This document shows positions 1-7,154 of a stretch of 17,149 nt of DNA, in pieces (position 1 is the first letter of the stretch; every line of letters starts with the position of its first letter). Both the position numbers and the translations under genes were made by a program. The stretch is taken from the NCBI GenBank assembly GCA_046760505.1, contig JBHIEG010000032.1, positions 1 to 17,149 on the forward strand, read 5' to 3'. The notes below the pieces were generated by a model that was not told the DNA's origin, made no database searches, and saw only the letters and a program-made list of their open reading frames with translations. Source of the DNA: CAYFZR01 sp046760505 [NCBI: Candidatus Hydrothermarchaeota archaeon]. Its GTDB lineage: Archaea; CAYFZR01.

Positions 1-18
1 AAGGTCGTGAGAAGGTCG

Positions 19-96
19 TGGTGGGGCCGCCGAGATTTGAACTCGAGTCTCGGACTCCCTAAGCCCGAAGGATGGACCAAGCTACCCTACGGCCCC
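19..96 (-). tRNA. tRNA-Pro, anticodon AGG, CCA encoded
   Basis: Read on the minus strand, a full cloverleaf folds. The 7-bp acceptor is GGGGCCG with CGGCCCC, the D-arm contains AGCTTGGTCC, the anticodon stem is CGGGC with GTCCG, the T-stem is TCGAG with CTCGG and the T-loop is TTCAAAT. The discriminator A is at 22 and the CCA end is encoded at 21-19. The 7-base anticodon loop is TTAGGGA, so position 34 is A (base 60) and the anticodon at 60-58 is AGG, which specifies proline; G37 is typical of tRNA-Pro. A34 is not expected in archaea, which normally read CCU and CCC with GGG. No intron is seen. The tRNA call is firm; the anticodon base could be real or a sequence error. Confidence 0.93.
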
Positions 97-120
97 TTGT
101 TAACGATTATTGTATCAACC

Positions 121-135
121 TTTTTAAAATTTTTT
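121..135 (-). promoter_or_regulatory. TATA-like box of the tRNA-Pro gene
   Basis: An A/T-only stretch reads AAAAAATTTTAAAAA on the minus strand. Its centre is about 30 bases before the first base of the tRNA at 96, the usual position of an archaeal box A. It lies in the 69-base gap between the protease stop and the tRNA. This rests on position and composition only. Confidence 0.5.
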
Positions 136-165
136 AGTTGAGATTAAATCAACTTTTCGAGATCA

Positions 166-2028
166 CTATTTTCTGACGAGAAAACCAGCTAAAAATCCTA
201 AAACAAATGCAAATAGAGAGACTACAGCTATATGGACGTAACCTGATTTAGGAGTTTGGTAATTTGAAATAACGATTTTTGATGTCTGTTCTGTGATTAA
301 ATCTTTCTTATAAGTTTTTGAGTAGATTCTAGCCAATCCTTCCAAGATTTTTGCATGTTCTATGCCGTACTTGTAAAAAATCATTGAATGTACTGGGTCA
401 TCTTCTATTAATGTGTCGCCATATTCTAAATTATTCATGGCGGAAATTGGCTCTATTCCGATCGCTTTATCTTTTTTTATCGCTTTTATCAAATTTTCTT
501 TGTAAAAGAGTGCTTTTTCTTCCAATTGCTCTTTATTTTCTATTCCATAGGTTTCAAGGGCGATTTCCGCATTAACCTTTGCTTCAATTCCTGATGCGAG
601 GCTGGACAAGTAATCTCCCTCTGATAAATATTTTCTTGAGGAATCAAAACTATCTAGTGCATTACTTGTGAGATCGGACCCTCTTTCACCTAAAATAGTC
701 ACAGAGTAAGCTACGATTGTTTGAACGTATCCTACGTAATCTCTGGTAAAATCAGCCAGTCTATTCATTGATAATTTACTATCTTCAAATACCTCTGAGA
801 GACTTATCCATTCTTCTGCTGTTAGGGCTCTTTTCTTTGCAAATACCCCGAAATATAGTGCTTCTTTTTCATTACCAGAGTAATATTCCTTCCATGCTTT
901 CTTTAAGTTCTCATTTGCCTCATTTAACCTAGAAATAGCCTGGTATCTTACCTCTATATCATTTAAGGAATTTATCTCCGTTGAATTAATCTTCTCGGAT
1001 ATTTCTCCGATGTATTCCTCAGTTTCCTTAAGAAAAGTTTTCAGATCAGTTTTTGGATCTAAAAGTAATGCAAGATAATCTGCCTTTATATCAACGTTCA
1101 ATGCTTGACTCGCTGCCGAATAATACTTTTCTTGCTCATACAACTTATTGGCATTTTTGTAGTCTTCTTCTAACTTTTTTATCGTTTCTTTTGCTTGAGA
1201 ATACTCATTGTACCCGAGATTGGATTTGTCTAAGTTATTTTTCGCTTTTTTTAGGTTTTCATCTGCTTTTTTCAAGAGCTTCTCTGCAATATCCTTCATA
1301 ACATCTGATCTAGTCGATACTTCCGAAGATGGCTGCTCGATTTTTATTTCCTTTCCAAAATAATATTTTATAGCATCGTATATCGAACCAACCTCTTCCA
1401 CATCTATTTTCCAACGCTCCTTCGCATATTTTTTCACATTCACTTTAACCGGGTTTACGGTGATCTGCACTATCGGACCAATCGTTTGTCTTCTTTCAAC
1501 CCTTTCAGTTACAACTGTTTGACCCTCTGGTACGAGGAAAATTGATTTATTTGAAAGATAGGCAGCCTCTGCTTTGGCTAGAATGCCCCCAACAGGACCT
1601 ATGGATCCGTCAGGATTGATAGTTCCGGTCATTATTACCTCATCATTTGGTTGCCAGTTCAATAAACTGGCAATTACTCCAATGGTCATTGTGGCTCCAG
1701 CAGATGGACCTCCAACGATCATTGCATCAGATCTTACCGTAAAATAAAAATCATAGTCGTTAACATCTATTCCTAAGATGTCACAGGCAGTTCTAGCTGC
1801 AATTCTTGCAGATCCCTGCATATCCACCTGCGTAAGAGGTCTAGTATCTACGAATATTAATCCTGTTCCATTTTTCACGTCTACTATGATTTTTATCGGA
1901 ACGCCCTTAAATCCGGCATCTGTCTGAGTTACTGCGGGTGAAATAATTTCCACTGGTTTAGAAGAACCTATAGCGAAGATGTGCAGGAGTAAAACTAATG
2001 CTATCAAGGATATTACTATTTTCCTCAT
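166..2028 (-). CDS. Exported Lon-like serine protease (S16 fold) with C-terminal membrane anchor
   Basis: This 620-residue predicted archaeal serine protease carries the Ser-Lys dyad of the Lon (S16) proteolytic domain but no ATPase domain. An N-terminal signal or anchor helix spans about residues 4-20. The protease domain spans about 40-225, with the nucleophile motif GGPSAGA (Ser109), the TGTINPDGSIGPVGG strand-turn and the general base Lys152 in ILAKAEAA. A long helical region follows (about 240-590), with several Y-x-x-G-x-Y-x-x-A type helical hairpins, and then one membrane helix at 597-618 ending in a short basic tail. The active site should therefore face outside the membrane. A TATA-like box 29 bases before the ATG suggests a nearly leaderless transcript. 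Substrates are unknown. The family call rests on the motifs and domain order; it may do surface protein quality control, which is inference. Confidence 0.88.
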   Translation of the reverse strand: MRKIVISLIALVLLLHIFAIGSSKPVEIISPAVTQTDAGFKGVPIKIIVDVKNGTGLIFVDTRPLTQVDMQGSARIAARTACDILGIDVNDYDFYFTVRSDAMIVGGPSAGATMTIGVIASLLNWQPNDEVIMTGTINPDGSIGPVGGILAKAEAAYLSNKSIFLVPEGQTVVTERVERRQTIGPIVQITVNPVKVNVKKYAKERWKIDVEEVGSIYDAIKYYFGKEIKIEQPSSEVSTRSDVMKDIAEKLLKKADENLKKAKNNLDKSNLGYNEYSQAKETIKKLEEDYKNANKLYEQEKYYSAASQALNVDIKADYLALLLDPKTDLKTFLKETEEYIGEISEKINSTEINSLNDIEVRYQAISRLNEANENLKKAWKEYYSGNEKEALYFGVFAKKRALTAEEWISLSEVFEDSKLSMNRLADFTRDYVGYVQTIVAYSVTILGERGSDLTSNALDSFDSSRKYLSEGDYLSSLASGIEAKVNAEIALETYGIENKEQLEEKALFYKENLIKAIKKDKAIGIEPISAMNNLEYGDTLIEDDPVHSMIFYKYGIEHAKILEGLARIYSKTYKKDLITEQTSKIVISNYQTPKSGYVHIAVVSLFAFVLGFLAGFLVRK

Positions 2029-2050
2029 GGGATTGGTGATAATTTAGGTT

Positions 2051-2063
2051 GAATAAAAAAGTT
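2051..2063 (-). promoter_or_regulatory. TATA-like box for the exported S16 protease
   Basis: On the minus strand this reads AACTTTTTTATTC, centred about 29 bases before the ATG at 2028. No Shine-Dalgarno site precedes that ATG. The spacing fits a transcript that begins at or just before the start codon. Confidence 0.45.
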
Positions 2064-2092
2064 TCTGTGAGTTTCAAAGTTTAAACCGAGAA

Positions 2093-2102
2093 GTTTTTAA
2101 AG
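2093..2102 (+). promoter_or_regulatory. TATA-like box for the thioredoxin-like gene
   Basis: The sequence GTTTTTAAAG is centred about 26-27 bases before the ATG at 2124. There is no Shine-Dalgarno site between box and start, so a leaderless mRNA is predicted. It shares a 95-base divergent intergenic region with the promoter of the S16 protease. Confidence 0.55.
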
Positions 2103-2123
2103 GGAATTTTATGAATTTTTGAT

Positions 2124-2558
2124 ATGAGGGATAACCTGATATTTGTGGTATTGATCAGCATATTGGTTTTCATGGGCGTTTTCACCTATTTAAACCTTGA
2201 ATCATCAGGAAAATACGAAGATTATGAAAGAAAAATCGTTTATGATTACACTCCGGAGAAACTTCACATGGCGCTAACCAGTGGAAAGCCTACTTTATTA
2301 GAAATCGCCGCAGACTGGTGTCCTTACTGTAGAGAGATGGCACCAACGATGAACACTATAAAGGAAAAATACAAATCGGAGTTCAATATAATCACAGCCA
2401 ATGCAGATCTTGATCTTGACCTTGTTAGATATTACCAAGTTAAAGGTCTTCCCACTCTTGTATTCTTTGACAGGGAGGGGAAAGAAGTTTTTAAACTAGT
2501 TGGCTTTCAAGAGAAGGAAAAATTAGAGAAAATAATTGAAGAACTTATCCAAAAGTAA
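2124..2558 (+). CDS. Membrane-anchored thioredoxin-fold protein
   Basis: This 144-residue protein starts with one membrane helix (about residues 5-23) that should place the rest outside the membrane. A thioredoxin fold follows at about 40-142. The redox motif is WCPYC (Cys66, Cys69) after the conserved Asp-Trp, and the cis-proline loop is GLPT (Pro110), followed by the F-F-D strand. The motif resembles extracytoplasmic thiol-disulfide oxidoreductases of the TlpA/DsbD-gamma type. It meets the CcdA-like gene tail to tail with a 14-base overlap. In known systems CcdA or DsbD passes electrons across the membrane to such proteins, so a functional pairing is plausible but inferred. The ATG is chosen because the TATA-like box is 26 bases upstream and family motifs sit at normal distances. 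Confidence 0.88.
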   Translation: MRDNLIFVVLISILVFMGVFTYLNLESSGKYEDYERKIVYDYTPEKLHMALTSGKPTLLEIAADWCPYCREMAPTMNTIKEKYKSEFNIITANADLDLDLVRYYQVKGLPTLVFFDREGKEVFKLVGFQEKEKLEKIIEELIQK

Positions 2559-3549
2559 CGTAGCTTTCTTGAATCTCTTTTTTTCTCTCGTTCAATACGA
2601 TATAAAAAGCGGAGATAAGACAGAATATCCAGCCAATTCCGGTAACCATTTCTGATTTAACCAAGTACATTACATCTACACTAGAAGAGATCTGGATAAC
2701 CTCCAAGTATATTCTTGAAAATGAAAGCGAGATTCCTAAAAATGATCCCAAGGTAAGATCCACTAGTAAGGATTTGTACTTTTCAATGTCTTCTAGCCTG
2801 TGCATTGTAACGGCGCCCAGCATGAGTCCGGGTATGGGCACTAGTATCTTTATGGGGAAAAGGAATACGGTCCCGATATATGCTAGTATAACTCCTGCAA
2901 TCCGTTTAGTTCTAACTCTCCATTCATATGATTTGGTAAGACCAGCAAGCCCTCCTGAAACTCCAGCGATGAATGTAGAAGGAATCATTGTTCCTATTCC
3001 AAACATAAGCACGACTAAGAAGGTAAGCATCAGATTTCTCGCGGGAAGACTGTTTATCACTATGAAAATTAAGGGTCCTAGAAGCTCGAGCCCGCACACA
3101 AAGGACAGAGCGAGACCCCAGAAAAATACAAGCGTGAGATTTGGGTTACCCTTTATCTTTATTTTTCCAAAAAATAACCTGCCAACACGCATAAAAGGAT
3201 TTTTAATCACCCCAATTAGGTGCAATCCAAATGAAAGCATTATTGTTCCGGCTATTAATTGAAATAAGAATATAAGATAAGGATTTTTTAGAGCAAAAAT
3301 TAATGCACTAGCAGTAATACCAAATACACTGAAAAATAAAATTCTTCCGGAATTGAATACTATTCCAGTGACTATTCCTTTTTTAAAGGTTCCATCTACT
3401 CCTGCCGTATAGGCTCCCAGTGGAAAGCCACAGGATGGGCATGTTATACCGCCCAGAAAGAGTCCGGCCAGAAATGATGCAAGCATGGGCGAACCCCTTG
3501 ATAACAAATCTATTGCAGTGAGAGTTTCATTAAAAGTTGGAAATGCCAT
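2545..3549 (-). CDS. CcdA/DsbD-like transmembrane thiol-disulfide carrier
   Basis: This 334-residue integral membrane protein has about eight hydrophobic segments. The first carries a Cys pair in GGITCPSCGFPLG (Cys37, Cys40); the fourth carries Cys152 in FVCGLELLGPL. One reactive Cys in helix 1 and one in helix 4, with nearby Pro and Gly, is the signature of the CcdA/DsbD membrane domain, which carries reducing power from cytoplasmic thioredoxin to proteins outside. A CPxC pair in helix 1 rather than a single Cys differs from classic CcdA. Family length is usually near 220-240 residues, so about 90 residues are extra; they include two further hydrophobic segments at about 262-285 and 300-320. 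The opposing thioredoxin gene overlaps its end by 14 bases and is a likely partner. A more general UreH/TauE-like membrane family is the main alternative. Confidence 0.72.
   Translation of the reverse strand: MAFPTFNETLTAIDLLSRGSPMLASFLAGLFLGGITCPSCGFPLGAYTAGVDGTFKKGIVTGIVFNSGRILFFSVFGITASALIFALKNPYLIFLFQLIAGTIMLSFGLHLIGVIKNPFMRVGRLFFGKIKIKGNPNLTLVFFWGLALSFVCGLELLGPLIFIVINSLPARNLMLTFLVVLMFGIGTMIPSTFIAGVSGGLAGLTKSYEWRVRTKRIAGVILAYIGTVFLFPIKILVPIPGLMLGAVTMHRLEDIEKYKSLLVDLTLGSFLGISLSFSRIYLEVIQISSSVDVMYLVKSEMVTGIGWIFCLISAFYIVLNERKKEIQESYVTFG
2578..2584 (+). terminator. Oligo-T stop signal after the thioredoxin gene
   Basis: Seven T residues begin about 20 bases after the thioredoxin stop codon, a pattern used by archaeal RNA polymerase for termination. 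The tract lies inside the 3' coding end of the opposing CcdA-like gene. No strong hairpin precedes it. The call is based on composition and position only. Confidence 0.3.
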
Positions 3550-3664
3550 CTGAATCCCTTTTTTGCATTTGTTGTTTTAACTTTAGAAAATGATCTTTGT
3601 TTATATGTATTATGAACTGGTTATCTAAAAATAAAATGAAGGAAAAATTAAGCCTTCAATACAC

Positions 3665-3673
3665 TTTTATATA
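3665..3673 (+). promoter_or_regulatory. TATA-like box for the AbrB-PhoU gene
   Basis: TTTTATATA predicts a transcript start near 3695, giving a leader of roughly 40 bases before the preferred ATG at 3739. That leader holds a GGTGAG Shine-Dalgarno-like site at 3729-3734. The box overlaps the first in-frame ATG at 3673, which argues against that upstream start. Confidence 0.45.
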
Positions 3674-3738
3674 TGTTGTCTTCTTTAGCAAAATTCATAT
3701 ATAGAAATAATATTTTTTATATATTATCGGTGAGCGAT

Positions 3739-4737
3739 ATGGAATATAGAAAGGTTCAGATGACTGGTGGGAGCAGTTTTATTGTTTCTTTGCCAAAAAG
3801 ATGGGCAACCAACGTTGGAATCAAAGTTGGAGATGAATTAGGAATTATAGAACATGAAGACGGTAAATTAACCATTTCCCCAAGGTCCCACGAAATTACC
3901 AGCGAAAAAAAGATCAACATAGATCCCTCATTACCCGCAACACTATTGGAAAGGTTAATAGTTGCGAGTTATCTCGCCGGATACGATTTAATAAACATAA
4001 AATCTGTCTCCAGAATCACACCCGAACAAAGAGGAATCATCTCTGGTATAGCACGTAAGTTGATCGGTCCTGAGATCGTGGAGGAATCTAATGATTCAAT
4101 TCTGATACAAGATATTTTAAATTCTGGAGATCTTTCAGTTAAAAAGGCAATTAAAAGAATGCATATGATTGTATCCTCCATGCAGAAGGATGTTATCCAT
4201 GCATTGAAGGTGGGGGATGTTTATTTAGCAAGGGATGTTATCCAGAGGGACGATGATGTTGACAGACTCTATCTTTTGATCGTCAGGCAACTTGTCACAA
4301 GTGTTAGGCATCCAGTGACTGCTGATAATCTAAAGATCAAGACTACAGATACATTGGATCTCAGAATCGTGGCAAAAAGTTTAGAAAGAATAGGTGATCA
4401 TGCAGAGAAGATAGGTAGCGTGATCTGTGAAGATTCCCTTAAATTACCACCGCATGTTGTGGATCCTATATCGAACATGAATGAATTTGCTCTATACTTA
4501 CATAGAGAGGCTATGAAAGCTTTGTTCAAGGAAGACTTTAAATTGGCAAACCAGATAATCGAGAGAGAAAAAGAGATCTATAAAATTAAAGAAGAAATCC
4601 TCGAGGAGTTGTTGTACTCTGACGATGCTTGCATAATGCCCATGAAAATTGCTCTCATAACAGAAAGTTTAGAGAGGATAGCGAATTATGGCACCGATAT
4701 TGCAGAAATAGCGATAAACCAGTCAATCAAAGAATAG
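3739..4737 (+). CDS. PhoU-like phosphate regulator with N-terminal AbrB/SpoVT domain
   Basis: From the chosen ATG this is a 332-residue protein. Residues 1-45 form a swapped-hairpin AbrB-type DNA-binding domain, shown by RKVQMTGGSSFIVSLPKRWA and VGDELGI. Residues about 95-330 form two PhoU three-helix units with the metal-site patterns RDDDVDRLY and ESLERIANYGTDIAE, plus LERIGDHAEKI. Known PhoU proteins link phosphate level to Pst transporter activity and gene control; the AbrB fusion, frequent in archaea, suggests direct DNA binding. No pst genes are in the window. An in-frame start 66 bases upstream lies in the TATA box, and the AbrB domain begins exactly at 3739 after a GGTGAG site, so the shorter form is preferred. 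Confidence 0.88.
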   Translation: MEYRKVQMTGGSSFIVSLPKRWATNVGIKVGDELGIIEHEDGKLTISPRSHEITSEKKINIDPSLPATLLERLIVASYLAGYDLINIKSVSRITPEQRGIISGIARKLIGPEIVEESNDSILIQDILNSGDLSVKKAIKRMHMIVSSMQKDVIHALKVGDVYLARDVIQRDDDVDRLYLLIVRQLVTSVRHPVTADNLKIKTTDTLDLRIVAKSLERIGDHAEKIGSVICEDSLKLPPHVVDPISNMNEFALYLHREAMKALFKEDFKLANQIIEREKEIYKIKEEILEELLYSDDACIMPMKIALITESLERIANYGTDIAEIAINQSIKE

Positions 4738-4776
4738 TCCTCCAAGAGACATGAATTTCTCATTTATTTAGAAATC

Positions 4777-4784
4777 TATAAAAA
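4777..4784 (+). promoter_or_regulatory. TATA-like box for cysS
   Basis: TATAAAAA places the expected transcript start near 4806. That is after the TTG at 4795 and the ATG at 4798 but ten bases before the ATG at 4816, which supports the shorter CysRS start. Confidence 0.5.
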
Positions 4785-4815
4785 GTTTTAATATTTGATG
4801 TTGAGTTTTATCCGC

Positions 4816-6258
4816 ATGTCCTTGACGATATATAATACGCTAACAAAAAAGAAAGAAGAGTTTGTCCCCCTAGAAGAGGGAAGAGTAAAGATGTATACTT
4901 GCGGTTTAACGGTTAACGATTACATGCACATAGGACATGCGAGATGCTACATCTTCTGGGATGTACTTCAAAGATATCTTGAATATCTAGAATACGAGGT
5001 ATATCACGTCTCTAACATAACGGACATCAGCATAGACGAAAAAATTCTAAAAAGAATAAAAGAACTTGGAATAAGTTTCCAAGAGATAATCGAGTATTAT
5101 ACTAATGCATACTTTGAAGATAGATATGCCTTAGGGATATCAAGAGCCAACGTGCATCCCCTCGCTACTCAACATATACAGGAGATGATAGAGTTAATTC
5201 AAAAGTTAATCGAAAAAGGCTATGCATACATAGCTGAGGACGGAGTTTACTATGATATATCTAAATTTCAGGATTACGGTAAGCTCTCAGGAGTTAGACC
5301 CAAAGAATTGAAGGAAGGTGCTAGTGGGAGAATTGATTCGGATGAATATTCTAAGAAAGAGGTCGGTGATTTTTCTCTATGGAAAGCAGCAAAAAAAGAT
5401 GAGCCATACTGGTACAGTCCTTGGTTTGCTGGAAGACCTGGTTGGCATATAGAATGCTCAGCCATGTCTATGAAGTATCTTGGAGAAAGTTTTGATATTC
5501 ATGGTGGAGGAGAAGACAACATATTCCCTCACCACGAGAACGAGATCGCCCAGAGCGAGGGCGCTACGGGAAAACGATTCGTGAATTACTGGATGCACGT
5601 GAAGCACGTCCTCATGAACGGAGAAAAAATGTCTAAATCGCTGGGGAACTATATAACTGCTAGAGAAGCGATTTCAAAATATGGAGCCTCGCTTATTAGA
5701 TTTTTCCTTTTGTCAACGCATTATAGAAGCCAAATAGACTTCAACGAAAAAGATCTGGAAGCATCTAGAAAGAGACTTGAGAGACTTAAGAGCACGATAA
5801 ACATGGTTAGAAAGTTTGCTGAGCGCGTTGAGGAAAAAGCCTCTCGGGAAGATTCACTTATCAAGGGACTGGAAAAAACCAGAAAAGAATTTGAAGAGGC
5901 TATGAACAATGATTTTAACATTTCTCTGGCAATAAAATCTTTGATCGATCTAACGAAGGAAATAAATATATTTTTGAAAGAAAACAAAAAAATAAGTGGT
6001 GAAACTTCTAAAAAAATCTTTGACTTCTTTCAAGCATCGGGGAAAATTCTTTTTGGAGATTTATTTGAAAGGGAGATCGTGGAGACGCAAGATAGGTTAA
6101 CAGAGGATCTTATAGATCTGATAATCGAAATCAGAAAGAAAGCTAGAATGGAAAAAGATTTTGAAACCGCAGATAAAATAAGATCAAGGTTAAAAGAAAT
6201 AGGTATTGTGCTTGAAGACTATAAGGAAGAAACCATTTGGAAGATAAAACATGATTAA
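4816..6258 (+). CDS. cysS: Cysteinyl-tRNA synthetase
   Basis: This class Ia synthetase of 480 residues joins cysteine to tRNA-Cys in the cytoplasm. The HIGH motif is at residues 38-41 and the KMSKS motif at 271-275. The zinc ligands expected from E. coli CysRS appear as Cys29, Cys214, His239 and Glu243, within TYTCG-like, HIECSAMS and FPHHENEIAQSE contexts. A helical DALR-type region and an anticodon-binding tail follow; the C-terminal KARMEKDFETADKIRSRLKE is typical. Full length for the family. The start at 4816 gives MSLTIYNTL, which matches the usual family N terminus and the TATA position; starts at 4795 or 4798 would add seven residues. It overlaps the HAD gene by 8 bases, indicating translational coupling. 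Confidence 0.96.
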   Translation: MSLTIYNTLTKKKEEFVPLEEGRVKMYTCGLTVNDYMHIGHARCYIFWDVLQRYLEYLEYEVYHVSNITDISIDEKILKRIKELGISFQEIIEYYTNAYFEDRYALGISRANVHPLATQHIQEMIELIQKLIEKGYAYIAEDGVYYDISKFQDYGKLSGVRPKELKEGASGRIDSDEYSKKEVGDFSLWKAAKKDEPYWYSPWFAGRPGWHIECSAMSMKYLGESFDIHGGGEDNIFPHHENEIAQSEGATGKRFVNYWMHVKHVLMNGEKMSKSLGNYITAREAISKYGASLIRFFLLSTHYRSQIDFNEKDLEASRKRLERLKSTINMVRKFAERVEEKASREDSLIKGLEKTRKEFEEAMNNDFNISLAIKSLIDLTKEINIFLKENKKISGETSKKIFDFFQASGKILFGDLFEREIVETQDRLTEDLIDLIIEIRKKARMEKDFETADKIRSRLKEIGIVLEDYKEETIWKIKHD

Positions 6259-6874
6259 ACTGGTTGTATTTGATTTAGACGGGGTACTGGTCAAGGAAGA
6301 CAGCATATGGGACACCATACACTCTCGCTTAGGATTTAAGGAAGAGTGTGAGAGATATAAGCAAATGTTTTATTCAGGAAAGATAAGCTACAGAGAATGG
6401 GCTGAATTAGATGTGGCTCTATGGAGAGATATACCATATAGCGTGATAAAACGGATAGCAGACAGCGTCCCTTATATGAAAGGAGCCAAGGAAACCGTGA
6501 ACATACTGAGGAAGAATTACCAGATTGGAGTCATAAGTTCTGGTTTGACAGTGTTATCCGAAAGGGTAAAAAAAGAGCTAAAATTAGACTTTGCCATTGC
6601 GAATCAACTTATAGTGGAGAACGATCGAATACTTGGTGTAAAGGTTAATTGTGGAGTATTTGACAAGCCATTAGTTTTAGAAAATATAGTTAAAGAAAGA
6701 GATCTACGTCTAGAAGAAATAGCAGCAGTGGGAGACCATTTGAATGATATAGGGCTGTTTGAAAAGGTGGGACTGTCCGTAGCATTCAATACAAAAAGGG
6801 AAGAATTGATAGAATCAGCGGATTTTCACGTTCCAGGAGATGATCTGAGGGAAATATTAAGATTTTTTAGGTGA
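6251..6874 (+). CDS. HAD-superfamily phosphatase, SerB-like (HAD-IB)
   Basis: All four HAD motifs are seen in this 207-residue protein. Motif I is FDLDGVLV with nucleophile Asp8 and acid/base Asp10, motif II is SSG (Ser96-Ser97), motif III is Lys139 in FDKPL, and motif IV is GDHLNDIGLF (Asp162, Asp166). A small helical cap lies after motif I (about 15-75), as in phosphoserine phosphatases. The substrate cannot be read from sequence; phosphoserine or another small phosphoester is possible. It overlaps cysS by 8 bases and probably shares its mRNA. A link to serine and cysteine supply for CysRS is attractive but only inferred. The 3' end overlaps the opposing 67-residue gene by 18 bases. Confidence 0.85.
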   Translation: MIKLVVFDLDGVLVKEDSIWDTIHSRLGFKEECERYKQMFYSGKISYREWAELDVALWRDIPYSVIKRIADSVPYMKGAKETVNILRKNYQIGVISSGLTVLSERVKKELKLDFAIANQLIVENDRILGVKVNCGVFDKPLVLENIVKERDLRLEEIAAVGDHLNDIGLFEKVGLSVAFNTKREELIESADFHVPGDDLREILRFFR

Positions 6875-7060
6875 ATTTTGATCTTTATCATTTCTTTTTT
6901 TCATCTTCAAATGTTCATAATATTTATCTGGTTCTCCGATACTTGTGATGGTATGGAGGAAGATCAAGTATTCTTCCATGGTCAACTGATCTTTTAAAAT
7001 TTCAAGCGCTTTCTTTATTACCTCTATTCTTCTCTCTGAGCTGGTTTTTTCGCTTCTCAT
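6857..7060 (-). CDS. Small conserved-looking protein of unknown function (67 residues)
   Basis: From ATG 7060 this gives a charged, helical 67-residue protein rich in Lys and Glu, with no membrane helix, Cys motif or signal peptide. Residues 11-42 look like two amphipathic helices around the segment LTMEEYLIFLHTITSIG, and the tail from 52 is very basic. I do not recognise the family. A TATA-like box (TTTTTAAATTA on the minus strand, about 7085-7097) sits about 30 bases before the ATG. A GTG nine bases further upstream is in frame but fits that spacing less well. The gene meets the HAD gene tail to tail with an 18-base overlap. Base composition matches its neighbours. Confidence 0.55.
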   Translation of the reverse strand: MRSEKTSSERRIEVIKKALEILKDQLTMEEYLIFLHTITSIGEPDKYYEHLKMKKRNDKDQNSPKKS

Positions 7061-7154
7061 TGAAAACACTTAAGTTTTTAATGTTAATTTAAAAATGTTC
7101 CTTTGCTGAAAAATATTATATTCATAGAACACATACTTTGATTGGTGGTTGATT

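Noticed and set aside
1-20. Direct repeat AAGGTCGTG at 1-9 and 12-20 beside the tRNA 3' end, possible attachment site.
   Set aside because: Only nine bases, the second copy merely overlaps the CCA end, and no integrase or foreign DNA is visible. The window edge prevents further testing.
136-154. Inverted repeat AGTTGA / TCAACT between the protease and the tRNA gene.
   Set aside because: A six-base stem with a seven-base loop in A/T-rich DNA is expected by chance, and on the protease strand it is followed by A rather than T residues.
2774-3262. 162-codon open frame on the plus strand.
   Set aside because: It lies wholly inside the CcdA-like gene on the other strand, has Pro/Ser-rich low-complexity translation and no promoter or family features.
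3673-3738. N-terminal extension of the PhoU-like protein starting at ATG 3673.
   Set aside because: The ATG lies within the TATA-like box, the encoded 22 residues are unlike the family, and a ribosome site supports ATG 3739.
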